From assembly GCA_027018975.1 (NCBI GenBank), contig JALUXN010000281.1, positions 1 through 33,650 of the forward strand: DNA of 33,650 bases, given 5' to 3'. The notes beneath the pieces are model-generated. The model was given only the letters and a program-made list of their open reading frames with translations, was not told the DNA's origin and did not search any database. Position numbers and translations under genes: made by a program. The DNA is from Mariprofundaceae bacterium (lineage in GTDB: Bacteria > Pseudomonadota > Zetaproteobacteria > Mariprofundales > Mariprofundaceae). Positions 7,421-14,970 of this stretch are shown here, piece by piece (position 1 is the first letter of the stretch; the number at the start of each line of letters is the position of its first letter).

Positions 7421-8255
7421 CGAGCACCTCCTCAGCGGTTGCCGCCTCACCTTGCAGTACGGCAAAGGGTGGAATGCGGGCATCCCACTCAATCAGTGTC
7501 GGTTTCACACCGATATGCGCCACGGTCTGGCGGTAGAGAGCCCAGACTTCGGGATAGACCGGATGGTCGTGCGAATCGATCAACAGCGGCGCAGCCAAAC
7601 CCGTCTTGCGGGTGAAGCCGGCCAGATGCATCTCGCCGACAGTGGCCGGGTCGATCGCGGTGATAAACTGCATGGGGTCGAATTGGTGGTTGACGCTGTT
7701 GACGTAGATATTGTTGACATCGAGCAGCACGCCGCAGCCGGTGCGCTGCGCCAGTTCGCGGATAAACTCCCACTCCGGCATGGTGGAGTGGCGGTACTCC
7801 AGATAGGTGGAGGCGTTTTCGATCAGAATCTGCCGCTGAAGCAGCGATTGGGTCGCATCAACATGCTCGATCATCACCGCCAGCGCCTCCTCGGTGTAGG
7901 GCAGCGGCAGCAGGCCGTTGAGATGGATCGATCCCGCAGCTCCCCAGCTCAAGTGCTCGGAGACCAGCCCCGGCTGCACGCGATCGACCAGTGTTTTTAG
8001 TTGGGTGAGATGCTTGCGGTAGTCGCTCTCCGCGCTGCCGAGCGACAGGCCGACGCCGTGCAGGCTGATCGGATAGTGCGCGCGCACCGCCTCCAGCTGC
8101 CGCAGGGCATCGCCACCGGCGGCGAAAAAATTCTCGCTATGCAGCTCGAACCATTCGACAGGCGGCAGCTCAGCGATTACCTGCTCGATATGCGGCGCTC
8201 GCAAACCGATCCCGGCATGTGCCGGGATCGTTCGGGTGTCGTTGGCGGTCAACAT
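7395..8255 (-). CDS. bufB: DUF692 multinuclear iron enzyme (BufB/HvfB, MbnB-like)
   Basis: This 286-residue TIM-barrel protein belongs to the DUF692/MbnB family of iron-dependent oxidases, which modify cysteines of a small precursor peptide (oxazolone/thioamide in methanobactin, thiooxazole in bufferins). Visible family motifs are GIGLRAPHIEQVI near the start, ELHSENFF, the ENASTYLEYRHS loop, LLDVNNIYVNSVNH, GEMHLAGF, IDSHDHPV and LIEWDARIP. The His/Glu/Asp residues in these are the expected metal ligands. I chose the ATG at 8253-8255 (MLTANDTRTIPAHAG) because a longer frame to 8375 would run back into bufA1. The start is 31 nt after the bufA1 stop. A strong palindrome lies within its first codons. 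Confidence 0.92.
   Translation of the reverse strand: MLTANDTRTIPAHAGIGLRAPHIEQVIAELPPVEWFELHSENFFAAGGDALRQLEAVRAHYPISLHGVGLSLGSAESDYRKHLTQLKTLVDRVQPGLVSEHLSWGAAGSIHLNGLLPLPYTEEALAVMIEHVDATQSLLQRQILIENASTYLEYRHSTMPEWEFIRELAQRTGCGVLLDVNNIYVNSVNHQFDPMQFITAIDPATVGEMHLAGFTRKTGLAAPLLIDSHDHPVYPEVWALYRQTVAHIGVKPTLIEWDARIPPFAVLQGEAATAEEVLDAQRAVAG
8207..8230. other. Perfect 11-bp palindrome at the start of bufB
   Basis: CGATCCCGGCA is followed by a 2-nt spacer and its exact reverse complement. In the bufB frame it encodes TIPAHAGIG, 8-16 codons after the start. In the mRNA it would form a stable stem just downstream of translation initiation and could lower BufB relative to BufA1. The coding constraint (IPAHAG) may explain part of the symmetry. 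Confidence 0.5.
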
Positions 8256-8286
8256 CTGTTGCGCGCACACCTGAGGGGTGATCGCA

Positions 8287-8541
8287 TCACCCCTCTTTGG
8301 TGCTGCCGCCATCAATTTTCGCGCACAGACCGGCCGGTACAGCGACAAACGCCTTCGGGTCACGTGCTGTGGCATCCTGTCCAGCGCAAGAGTGGCCGGG
8401 GGATTTGCAGTCGTTTTTGTAAGCGGCGTTGACGCCGTAGCACTTCTCCATCGCCGGCGCAGCAGTCGCCTCGGTGATATAAGCCATCGACATAGCGCTG
8501 ATCAGCGCCGTGCCGAGCATCAGTTTTGTTTTGGTTTCCAT
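8287..8541 (-). CDS. bufA1: DUF2282 bufferin precursor (BufA1/HvfA-like RiPP metallophore)
   Basis: This 84-residue exported precursor has an N-terminal signal sequence (MLGTALISAMSMAYITEATA, cleavage probably near TAA-AP). Its mature part carries four cysteines in the DUF2282 pattern: EKCYG, KNDCK, HSCAGQ and GLCAKI. It ends KIDGGSTKEG. Bufferins of this family are periplasmic, have cysteines modified by the DUF692/DUF2063 pair, and bind copper in Caulobacter. GGAGG lies about 9 nt before the ATG. It is the first gene of a bufA1-bufB-bufC-doxX operon. In an iron oxidiser it could buffer copper or another metal; the metal is not deducible here. Confidence 0.93.
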   Translation of the reverse strand: METKTKLMLGTALISAMSMAYITEATAAPAMEKCYGVNAAYKNDCKSPGHSCAGQDATARDPKAFVAVPAGLCAKIDGGSTKEG

Positions 8542-8619
8542 CGTGTGTTACCTCCAAATCATTTCCATGGCCTTGCCATGATGTGCGTTCTGTCGCCGCC
8601 GATTGGAGAACCTTACGCG

Positions 8620-8786
8620 GTAACTATTCATCTCATCCCACGCTTTGCTCGCTAGCTGCGTTGAACATGCTCATGTGCAGCACAGCACACTGCGCGTGTT
8701 CGCCTTGCTATCGAACGAAGCGTGGGCGATCTGAACAGTTCCAGTGTGTAGTTGAAGAGCGACTCAGGTCGCGTTGCAAACACCCA
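8620..8786 (+). repeat. Full copy (A) of the structured dispersed repeat
   Basis: Its sequence reappears in reverse complement at 28303-28446, from GTAACTATTCA at the left end to GCGTTGCAAACACCCA at the right. Copy A has an extra segment of roughly 22 nt after CGATCTGAA. Positions 8622-8740 fold back on themselves: AACTATTCAT...CCCACGCTT (to 8645) faces AAGCGTGGG (8718-8726) ...CTGAACAGTT (to 8740), and the interior continues as an imperfect palindrome centred near 8680. A second small hairpin, GCGACTCAGGTCGC, follows at 8759-8772. It lies upstream of argC in argC's orientation. Confidence 0.85.
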
Positions 8787-8792
8787 ACGATT

Positions 8793-8827
8793 GAGTAACA
8801 AAATGGTAGCCCACCATTTTGTTACTC
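8793..8827. repeat. Perfect 15-bp inverted repeat
   Basis: GAGTAACAAAATGGT (8793-8807) and its exact complement ACCATTTTGTTACTC (8813-8827) flank a 5-nt loop. No T-run follows on either strand, so it is not a typical intrinsic terminator. It lies between repeat copy A and the candidate argC promoter. It could be an operator, or the 3' hairpin of a transcript through copy A. Confidence 0.75.
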
Positions 8828-8869
8828 AAGAGTTACCATTTGATGGTTTTGCCGGAATCGTGGCATGCC

Positions 8870-8898
8870 ATGACAAACCCAGCCGGCCTACGTAATAT
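8870..8898 (+). promoter_or_regulatory. Candidate argC promoter, possibly leaderless
   Basis: ATGACA (8870-8875) matches the -35 consensus at 5 of 6 positions. It is separated by 17 nt from TAATAT (8893-8898), a 4-of-6 match to -10. The ATG of argC at 8905 would then be at or next to the transcription start. No Shine-Dalgarno sequence is visible, which fits a leaderless mRNA. Confidence 0.4.
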
Positions 8899-8904
8899 GC
8901 GCCG

Positions 8905-9936
8905 ATGACGATTCCTGTGGCGATACTTGGTGCGACCGGCTATACCGGCGCTGAACTGATCCGTTTGATTGAACACCACCCCCATTTTGAGGTCGCCCAT
9001 CTCGGTGCCCATTCGCAGGCCGGCAAGCTGGCGTCGGCGGTGTTGCCCGGCTGTGCTGGACGGGTCGGTGAGATGACCTTGGCGGCGGCTGATGCGGTGC
9101 TGGATGCGGCGATCGAGCTGGTCTTCACCGCCCTGCCGCATGGTGCTGCGGCCAATAGTGTGGCGCAGGCGTTGGACGCCGGTAAAAAGGTGGTCGATCT
9201 CTCCGCCGATTTCCGCCATCAGGATGCCGACACCTACAAGGCCGCCTATGGCCTCGATCATCCTCACAAAGAGCTGTTTGCATCCGCCGTCTATGGCCTC
9301 TGCGAACATGCCCGAGCGGCGGTGGCCGACACGCGCTTGGTGGCTAATCCCGGCTGTTACCCCACCTCGACACTGCTGCCGCTGATTCCGCTGCTCAAAG
9401 CGGGGGTGCTGGCCGATGTGCCGATTATTGTCGATGCCAAATCGGGCAGCTCCGGTGCCGGCCGTTCCGCCAAAACCGACCTGCTCTATTGCGAGCTCAA
9501 CGAGTCGGTGAAAGCCTACGGTCTGCCGCGCCACCGCCACGCATGGGAGATGGAGGAGTGGGCAGCAGGCTTCTCCGGCCAAGCGATCCAAGTGCGCTTT
9601 GTGCCCCATATTCTGCCCATGAATCGCGGCATGCTGACCACTCTGCATCTGAGCGGGCGTGACACCGCCAGCTGGCATGCGCTGCTCAGCGATGCCTACC
9701 GCGATGAATCGTTTGTGCGCGTGCTGCCGGCCGGTCAGCTGCCTTCAACTGCCGGAGTCAGCGGCAGCAACCGCTGCGACATCGGCGTGGCCACACTCAG
9801 TGACAGCGAAGCGGTGATGGTCAGCTGTATCGACAATTTGCTCAAGGGCGCCTCCGGTCAGGCCATCCAGAATGCCAATCTGATGTTCGGCCTCGACGAA
9901 ACCAGCGGCCTCTCCGCCCACGCCCTCTGGCCCTGA
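8905..9936 (+). CDS. argC: N-acetyl-gamma-glutamyl-phosphate reductase (ArgC)
   Basis: ArgC performs the NADPH-dependent reduction of N-acetyl-glutamyl-5-phosphate to the semialdehyde, the third step of arginine biosynthesis in the cytoplasm. The 343-residue product has the usual length. It begins with the dinucleotide-binding motif AILGATGYTGAELIRL and carries the catalytic cysteine at residue 151 in NPGCYPTSTLLPLIPL. It also has DAKSGSSGAGR, PRHRHAWEME and VPHILPMNRGM. No Shine-Dalgarno precedes ATG 8905, and a promoter-like -10 ends only 6 nt upstream. A 41-nt gap separates it from the next gene. Other arg genes are not in the window. Confidence 0.97.
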   Translation: MTIPVAILGATGYTGAELIRLIEHHPHFEVAHLGAHSQAGKLASAVLPGCAGRVGEMTLAAADAVLDAAIELVFTALPHGAAANSVAQALDAGKKVVDLSADFRHQDADTYKAAYGLDHPHKELFASAVYGLCEHARAAVADTRLVANPGCYPTSTLLPLIPLLKAGVLADVPIIVDAKSGSSGAGRSAKTDLLYCELNESVKAYGLPRHRHAWEMEEWAAGFSGQAIQVRFVPHILPMNRGMLTTLHLSGRDTASWHALLSDAYRDESFVRVLPAGQLPSTAGVSGSNRCDIGVATLSDSEAVMVSCIDNLLKGASGQAIQNANLMFGLDETSGLSAHALWP

Positions 9937-9977
9937 ACCCGCTGATCGCAAAACTCCCGCCGCAGCTGCGCACAGGC

Positions 9978-10670
9978 GTGACGCAGGCTGTGGCGTGGCT
10001 GCTCGCCTGCTGCGGCCGTTTCCAGCAGCTGATCTGGCTGGGCGTCGCACTGCTGGCGATCATCATGCTGGTCACCATCGCAGTTGCCATGCAGCGCCCC
10101 GCCTCCACGCCCAATTTGCGCGCAGAGATCCAGCAACTGCGGCAGCAACAGCGTACCGGCGAAGAAAAACTGGCTGAAGCCGAGGCGTTGCTGGCCATGC
10201 GAGACAGCCAAATCGCCGCGATGCAGCAGCAGTTCGCCGACCAACAGCAGCAGATCGAACAGCTGCAGGCCAGACTCGCCCTGTTCAACGATGTGCTGGC
10301 CGGTCGCAAGGTCGCCGGCATCCATTTTCTGCATGCCAAGGCGAGCTGGCAGGGGCAGTCGATCCGCTACCGGCTGGCGATCGTCAAGGGCAAGAGCTAC
10401 CCGCGCTGGGTGATCGGCCGGCTGCAGTTTACCTTGAGCGACAAGGCGGATCACCAGATCATCCTGCAACCGCCCAAAGCGAAAAACAGCGGCTACAAGA
10501 TCGAGATGCAGGAGCAGGCATTCATTGAAGGGCAACTGACGTGGCAACAGGATTGGCCGCCGACCCAGATGACCATCACTCTGATCGACCACGCCAAGCA
10601 CGCGCGCGGGCACATCACCATCCCCGTCATCGCAGTCTCACCGACCACCAACACAAGGAGTCAGCCATGA
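9978..10670 (+). CDS. Coiled-coil inner-membrane protein (DUF6776-like)
   Basis: The product is about 230 residues. A single hydrophobic segment (about residues 18-37, LIWLGVALLAIIMLVTIAVAM) is followed by a Gln/Glu-rich coiled coil (about 45-105). A C-terminal beta-rich domain (YRLAIVKGKSYPRWVIGRLQFTL...GQLTWQQDWPPTQMTITLID) comes last. This layout matches the DUF6776 proteins often encoded beside argC in gammaproteobacteria; I know of no established function. The GTG at 9978 is the assigned start, though no strong ribosome site marks it. Its end overlaps the ATG of the next gene by 4 nt. By topology the domain is probably periplasmic. Confidence 0.7.
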   Translation: MTQAVAWLLACCGRFQQLIWLGVALLAIIMLVTIAVAMQRPASTPNLRAEIQQLRQQQRTGEEKLAEAEALLAMRDSQIAAMQQQFADQQQQIEQLQARLALFNDVLAGRKVAGIHFLHAKASWQGQSIRYRLAIVKGKSYPRWVIGRLQFTLSDKADHQIILQPPKAKNSGYKIEMQEQAFIEGQLTWQQDWPPTQMTITLIDHAKHARGHITIPVIAVSPTTNTRSQP

Positions 10671-11200
10671 TCTACCCCTACCGCCACTGGCAGCCAGAGA
10701 TTGATCCGAGCGCCTTCATTGCCCCCAGCGCCGATGTGATCGGCCGCGTCACCATTGGCGCGGATGCGAATATCTGGCACCAGAGTGTACTGCGCGGCGA
10801 TGTGCATGACATCGTCATCGGCGCGCGCTCGAACATTCAAGATCACAGCACCCTGCACACCAGCGACGGCGTCACCCCCTGCATCGTCGGCGATGATGTC
10901 ACCGTCGGCCATCGGGTGATCCTGCATGGCTGCGAGATTCAGGATGGCTGTCTGGTCGGCATGGGCTCGATCATCATGGATCAGGCGGTACTCGAAGCCG
11001 GCTGCCTGCTCGCCGCCGGCTCACTGGTCACCGAGCGCAAGGTGCTCAAGGGCGGCTTCCTCTACGCCGGCTCGCCCGCACGCGAAATCCGGCCACTGCG
11101 CGACGAGGAGAAAGCCTTCCTGCAACGCTCTGCCGCCCACTACGTCGAAGTCGCCCGCCACCATCAACAAGCGCTGCAAGCAAGCGGACAAGTATCATGA
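10667..11200 (+). CDS. Gamma-carbonic-anhydrase-like hexapeptide protein
   Basis: This 177-residue left-handed beta-helix protein of the gamma-CA/PaaY/YrdA group has repeated hexapeptides (VIGRVTIGADANIW, VIGARSNIQDHSTLH). It has the metal-ligand pattern of a His in IQDHS plus the pair in GHRVILHGC. It trimerises and binds zinc or iron between subunits. Whether this member is a true CO2 hydratase is unclear, because many homologs lack measurable activity. An inorganic-carbon role would suit an autotroph (inference). ATG 10667 has AAGGAG 6 nt upstream. The gene overlaps its neighbours by 4 nt on both sides, so it sits in a tight operon with the coiled-coil protein and Ppx/GppA. Confidence 0.9.
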   Translation: MIYPYRHWQPEIDPSAFIAPSADVIGRVTIGADANIWHQSVLRGDVHDIVIGARSNIQDHSTLHTSDGVTPCIVGDDVTVGHRVILHGCEIQDGCLVGMGSIIMDQAVLEAGCLLAAGSLVTERKVLKGGFLYAGSPAREIRPLRDEEKAFLQRSAAHYVEVARHHQQALQASGQVS

Positions 11201-12147
11201 AGAGCAACCGCTACGCCGCCATCGACTGCGGCACCAATACCTTCCGCCTGCTCATCGCCACGCCCGCCGACGCAGGACACCCGACGCCGTGGCAGATTCT
11301 CTACTACGGCCACCATATTCCGCGCCTCGGCGAGGGTTTGCAGGCTAGCGGCCAGCTCTGTGAGGCGGGGATGCAGCGCGCTGTGACCGCCTTTGCCGAT
11401 TTTGCGGCGGCGATGGATCGCTATGACGTACCGGCCGATCATCGCTTGGCCTGCGCGACGGCTGCGGTGCGTGAGGCCGCCAATGGCGAGGCGTTTTGTC
11501 AGCGGGTGCTGCGTGAGACGGGGATTGCACTACAGGTGATTGCCGGCGAAACCGAGGCGGCGTGGTCGCTGCGCGGCGCCTGCGCGGTGCTCAAGCGGCA
11601 GGTGCAAGCGGATATGCTGCTCTTCGATATTGGCGGCGGCAGCACAGAGTTCATTCGCGCCCGCGATGCGCGTCAACGGGATGCGATCAGCCGCAAAATG
11701 GGCGTGATCAAACTGACCGAGGCGCATCTGCAGAGTGACCCTCCGGCAACTAGCGACTACGAGGCGATACAGGCCGCTGTTTCACAACATCTGGCGGCAG
11801 TAGAGGCATTCTGGCCGGATCACACCCCACCCAGACACCTCGTCGGCACCGCCGGCACCATCACCACGCTGGCCGCCACTGCGCTCGATATGGCCGAATA
11901 TGATACCGACCGCATCAACAACTACCGCATGAGCCGCGAAAACTTCCTACAACTGCGCGAGCGCCTGCTCGCCCTCACCAACGCCGAGCGCGCCGCCATG
12001 GCCTCCATCGAATCCGGCCGCGAAGATCTGATCATCGCCGGCACCGCCATTGTCGATACCGTCATGCGCCGCTGGCACTACGATCACATCACCGTCCTCG
12101 ATGCCGGCCTTCTGGAAGGGATCTGGCTGGCGGTGCAGGCAGGATGA
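11197..12147 (+). CDS. Exopolyphosphatase / pppGpp phosphatase (Ppx/GppA family)
   Basis: The 316-residue single-module protein of the ASKHA superfamily has the phosphate-1 motif AAIDCGTNTFRLLIA, RLGEGLQ, ACATAAVREAANG, the IAGETEAAWSLRGA loop and the phosphate-2 motif LFDIGGGSTEFI. VGTAGTITTLAA and a final DAGLLEGI follow. It removes phosphate from polyphosphate and/or converts pppGpp to ppGpp. It is the short form without the C-terminal HD-like domain of E. coli Ppx (513 residues), so I do not assign a symbol. Its ATG overlaps the carbonic-anhydrase stop (ATGA). It converges on the hydrolase gene across about 100 nt without an obvious intrinsic terminator. Confidence 0.93.
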   Translation: MKSNRYAAIDCGTNTFRLLIATPADAGHPTPWQILYYGHHIPRLGEGLQASGQLCEAGMQRAVTAFADFAAAMDRYDVPADHRLACATAAVREAANGEAFCQRVLRETGIALQVIAGETEAAWSLRGACAVLKRQVQADMLLFDIGGGSTEFIRARDARQRDAISRKMGVIKLTEAHLQSDPPATSDYEAIQAAVSQHLAAVEAFWPDHTPPRHLVGTAGTITTLAATALDMAEYDTDRINNYRMSRENFLQLRERLLALTNAERAAMASIESGREDLIIAGTAIVDTVMRRWHYDHITVLDAGLLEGIWLAVQAG

Positions 12148-12249
12148 TAAGTGGGCACGACAGGGCGGGGCATCGAACGTAGCGCGCTCCGTTCATTCAG
12201 CGTCTGCGATTAGCGTTTTATCTGCATCAGCGAAAAGAGCATCTGCTCG

Positions 12250-13386
12250 CTACGATCCCCCTGAGTTCGACAGACGCCCAGGGCGCTCGAGCATGATGGT
12301 GATCAGTTGCACCGGCTGCTGTTTTTGCAGGTAGGGCGCCAGCGGAATGATCTGTTGGCGGGTGTGGTGGTCGAAATAGAGGCGGATCGCATCATCGGCT
12401 TGCAGATCGCTCACGATGTAGGTGGTGCCACCGTTGCTGTAGAGGCCGGAACGCAGTGAGCAACATTGATCCAGCGCGCTTTTTTTATGGGGATGCTGGA
12501 GATGAAAACGCTCAATGTCGCCATCGGCAAAGGTGATGCCGTGCGCGGAGTCGGCATATTTGAAGCGTATCCATAGTTCACGACTGGCCGGCGCCAGCGT
12601 CAATGGTGGCAGTGTGCCATCTTTGAGGAAACGCATAGCCCATGGCTCATTGATTCGTTGCCCCAGATGGTGGTCGCCATCAATGGCCGCATTGAGGGCA
12701 CCGGGCAGCCAGGCGTGTGCAGGGGTAACCACGGCATCGCCGCCGAACTGTTTGCTCTCCGCCTTGGCATAGACATTCAATGCCAGCTTACCCTCCAGCT
12801 CACTGCCATCGGCGCTGTTTAGATCCCACAAAAAATCGCTGCCAGGCAACATCTCTTGGGCCTGAATGTTGCCGGAACTGGAGAGTGAGATGGTGCCGAG
12901 ATCCACCAAGAAATCGGCGACGCTGCTGCCGAAATGGGGGCCGGAGAGCAGCAAGATCCGCCGCACCGGATTGTTCCGGTGGTGCAGCAGATATTGGCGC
13001 ATCAACAGCGTGCCCATACTGTGGGCAACTACATCGACCTGTTGATAGGTGTCGAGATAAATATCCAGATGCTCTTCCAACACCTCGATAGGGGGGTACT
13101 GATTGGCGACGATGCCGGTGCGATAGTTGAAGAGGTAGATGTCGCGCTGCAGCGCCGCCTCCATCTTCATCAGGGTGCGGGGATCAGGCCATGTGGACTC
13201 GCCACCATTCCAGCCGTGGATCAGCACAATCGGTACGGCATCGGGATAATCTGCCTGTACCTGCTGTTCGTAGGCCTCCCATGTGTCCCAAAGGTCGCTG
13301 ACTTGTTGTTGCGAGCTTTTGCCAGCACAACCGCTGAGCAACAACACAAGCGCTATGCCCCAACAGTGGATGAAACCGCCTCTCAT
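12250..13386 (-). CDS. Alpha/beta-hydrolase lipoprotein (lipase-like)
   Basis: This 378-residue probable lipoprotein has signal sequence MRGGFIHCWGIALVLLLSGC with lipobox LSGC (Cys20). An alpha/beta-hydrolase core follows, with the oxyanion-type VLIHGWNGG and nucleophile elbow VVAHSMGTLL (Ser123 in AHSMG). A later DHH pair (IDGDHHLG) is a candidate site for the catalytic His. The C-terminal third is a beta-rich domain of unknown type. Substrates could be lipids or acylated/esterified polymer; sequence does not decide. I chose ATG 13384-13386 because the signal peptide starts there. No Shine-Dalgarno is visible, and a promoter-like element ends just upstream. It follows manC in the same direction after 135 nt and may be a separate unit. 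Confidence 0.8.
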   Translation of the reverse strand: MRGGFIHCWGIALVLLLSGCAGKSSQQQVSDLWDTWEAYEQQVQADYPDAVPIVLIHGWNGGESTWPDPRTLMKMEAALQRDIYLFNYRTGIVANQYPPIEVLEEHLDIYLDTYQQVDVVAHSMGTLLMRQYLLHHRNNPVRRILLLSGPHFGSSVADFLVDLGTISLSSSGNIQAQEMLPGSDFLWDLNSADGSELEGKLALNVYAKAESKQFGGDAVVTPAHAWLPGALNAAIDGDHHLGQRINEPWAMRFLKDGTLPPLTLAPASRELWIRFKYADSAHGITFADGDIERFHLQHPHKKSALDQCCSLRSGLYSNGGTTYIVSDLQADDAIRLYFDHHTRQQIIPLAPYLQKQQPVQLITIMLERPGRLSNSGGS

Positions 13387-13394
13387 GGTCGAAG

Positions 13395-13422
13395 ATTGTT
13401 CACTGATCACTGTGCGAGTCAA
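13395..13422 (-). promoter_or_regulatory. Candidate promoter of the lipoprotein hydrolase gene
   Basis: Read on the - strand, TTGACT (13422-13417, 5 of 6 to -35) is followed after 16 nt by AACAAT (13400-13395, 4 of 6 to -10). The ATG begins only 8 nt beyond. With no Shine-Dalgarno present, translation could be leaderless. Confidence 0.35.
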
Positions 13423-13521
13423 TCTTTCCGACAATAAATCACGATTCCCGGTGTCTGCTGCCCCACATTCAGCCACATGCTGGAGCTGTTCGTTTCACTT
13501 GCTGCTCTCGGGATATGGCGG

Positions 13522-14940
13522 CTACTTGACGCGGCCGTAATTGTCCTCGAAGCGTTCGATATCATCTTCGCCTAGATAGTCGCCGACCTGTACCTCGATC
13601 AGTTGCAGCGTGACTTTGCCACGGTTCTCCAATCGGTGGGTTTCACCGATGGGGATGTAGGCGCTGCCGTTTTTTGGCACGGTTTTGATCATTTCACCAC
13701 AGGTGACTGTCGCAGTGCCGGCGACGACCACCCAGTGTTCGGAGCGGTGTTGGTGTGCCTGCAGGCTGAGTCGGGCGCCCGGCTCTACTTCGATGCGTTT
13801 GAGCTTGTAGCCCTGATTGTGATCTTCCAGCACCGTGTAGCTGCCCCATGGGCGGCGCACGGTGACATGTTCGAGGTGATAGCTGCTGTCGCCATCGGAT
13901 TTGAGCGCTTGGACAATTTCACGTACCCGCTGACTCTCGCCTGTTTTGCAGAGCAGGATCGCATCGGGCGTCTCGACGGCAATGATACCGTCCAGTCCAA
14001 CAGCGGCGATCAGGCTCTTTTCGCTGCGTAGCAGAGAATTTTTGCAGTCGATCGCCAGGACATTGCCGATGATCTCATTCTCATTTTCGTCCCGCACGCC
14101 GATTTCGCGTACCGCATCCCAACTGCCGACATCCGACCAGCCAATATCGGCCGCCACCAGCGAGACAATCTCCGAGCGCTCCATGACACCGTAATCGATC
14201 GAAATATCCGGCATCAGATGGAACTGTTCACGCAACACCTCCTGCCAGAGTTCGCCGTTATTCCAGCGTTGACGCATCGCTTCCAGTTGCTGCCACAGTT
14301 CCGGCAGATAGCGTTTGATCTCAGCGAGAATCACGGATGCTTTCCAGACAAACATCCCGGAGTTCCAGAAATAACCACCCTCATCCAGCATCCGTTTGGC
14401 TGTTGGCAGATCCGGCTTCTCCACAAAGCGGATCACCGGATGTACATCACCATCACCCACTTCGGCTTGAATGTAGCCAAAGCCGGTTTCCGGATGCTCC
14501 GGCACGATACCGAAGGTCACCAGCCGCCCCTGCTCCGCCTCCTGCGCGGCAATTCGCAGGCAGTGCTGAAATGCCTGCTTCTGCGTCACCACATGGTCGG
14601 CCGGTAGTACCACCATGGTCGGATCATGCACATCGCTTATGTCTTGCAGCAGCGCTGCGGCAATGGCCACCGCCGGCGCTGTATTGCGGCCGCACGGCTC
14701 GAGGATGGTATTCAAACCATCGAGTTCAGAGAACGCTTCGCCTGTGGCGTGTGCCTCGCCGGTCACCACCCAGACATGTTCTGGTGCCACCGTCGGGCTC
14801 AGGCGGTCGATCGTCGCACCGAGCATACTCTGTTCACCGTTGAGGCAGAGAAACTGTTTGGGCAACTGTTGACGGGAGAGTGGCCATAATCGTGAACCGG
14901 AGCCTCCGGCCAACACGACGGCATAGATAGATTCAGACAT
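13522..14940 (-). CDS. manC: Mannose-1-phosphate guanylyltransferase / mannose-6-phosphate isomerase (ManC/AlgA type)
   Basis: The 472-residue bifunctional-type enzyme makes GDP-mannose from mannose-1-P and GTP. The N-terminal nucleotidyltransferase carries AGGSGSRLWPLSRQQLPKQF (residues 11-30), EPCGRNTAPA and the sugar-binding FVEKP. The C-terminal type-II PMI cupin begins RRPWGSYTVLED and contains QAHQHRSEHWVVVAGTATVT. I chose ATG 14938-14940, which has AAGGAG 7 nt upstream. It lies 30 nt after the transporter gene, at the end of the polysaccharide operon. It probably supplies GDP-mannose, or derivatives made elsewhere, for the polymer. No GDP-mannose dehydrogenase or dehydratase is in the window. 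Confidence 0.95.
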   Translation of the reverse strand: MSESIYAVVLAGGSGSRLWPLSRQQLPKQFLCLNGEQSMLGATIDRLSPTVAPEHVWVVTGEAHATGEAFSELDGLNTILEPCGRNTAPAVAIAAALLQDISDVHDPTMVVLPADHVVTQKQAFQHCLRIAAQEAEQGRLVTFGIVPEHPETGFGYIQAEVGDGDVHPVIRFVEKPDLPTAKRMLDEGGYFWNSGMFVWKASVILAEIKRYLPELWQQLEAMRQRWNNGELWQEVLREQFHLMPDISIDYGVMERSEIVSLVAADIGWSDVGSWDAVREIGVRDENENEIIGNVLAIDCKNSLLRSEKSLIAAVGLDGIIAVETPDAILLCKTGESQRVREIVQALKSDGDSSYHLEHVTVRRPWGSYTVLEDHNQGYKLKRIEVEPGARLSLQAHQHRSEHWVVVAGTATVTCGEMIKTVPKNGSAYIPIGETHRLENRGKVTLQLIEVQVGDYLGEDDIERFEDNYGRVK

Positions 14941-14970
14941 AAACTGCTCCTTGGGCATGGGTAAATTGCA

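Larger units (their letters stand above)
8542..8904. other. Divergent intergenic region bufA1-argC
   Basis: This 363-bp gap separates the divergent bufA1 and argC genes. It holds the full repeat copy A (8620-8786), a perfect 15-bp inverted repeat (8793-8827) and a candidate argC promoter (8870-8898). The 8542-8619 part must contain the bufA1 promoter and ribosome binding site (GGAGG). I see no convincing -35/-10 pair there. Short frames in this gap are products of the repeat. Confidence 0.7.

Noticed and set aside
8207..8230. CRISPR repeat (the IPAHAG-encoding palindrome resembles some repeat translations)
   Set aside because: Single occurrence, no spaced copies, and it is in the conserved coding region of bufB.
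8526..8798. Short frames across the bufA1-argC gap and the similar one at 28334-28642
   Set aside because: They share a peptide (ALNMLMC...) only because both cross the dispersed repeat; no coding evidence.
12148..12249. Intrinsic terminator between the convergent ppx-type gene and the hydrolase
   Set aside because: No stable GC stem followed by a T-run could be found on either strand.
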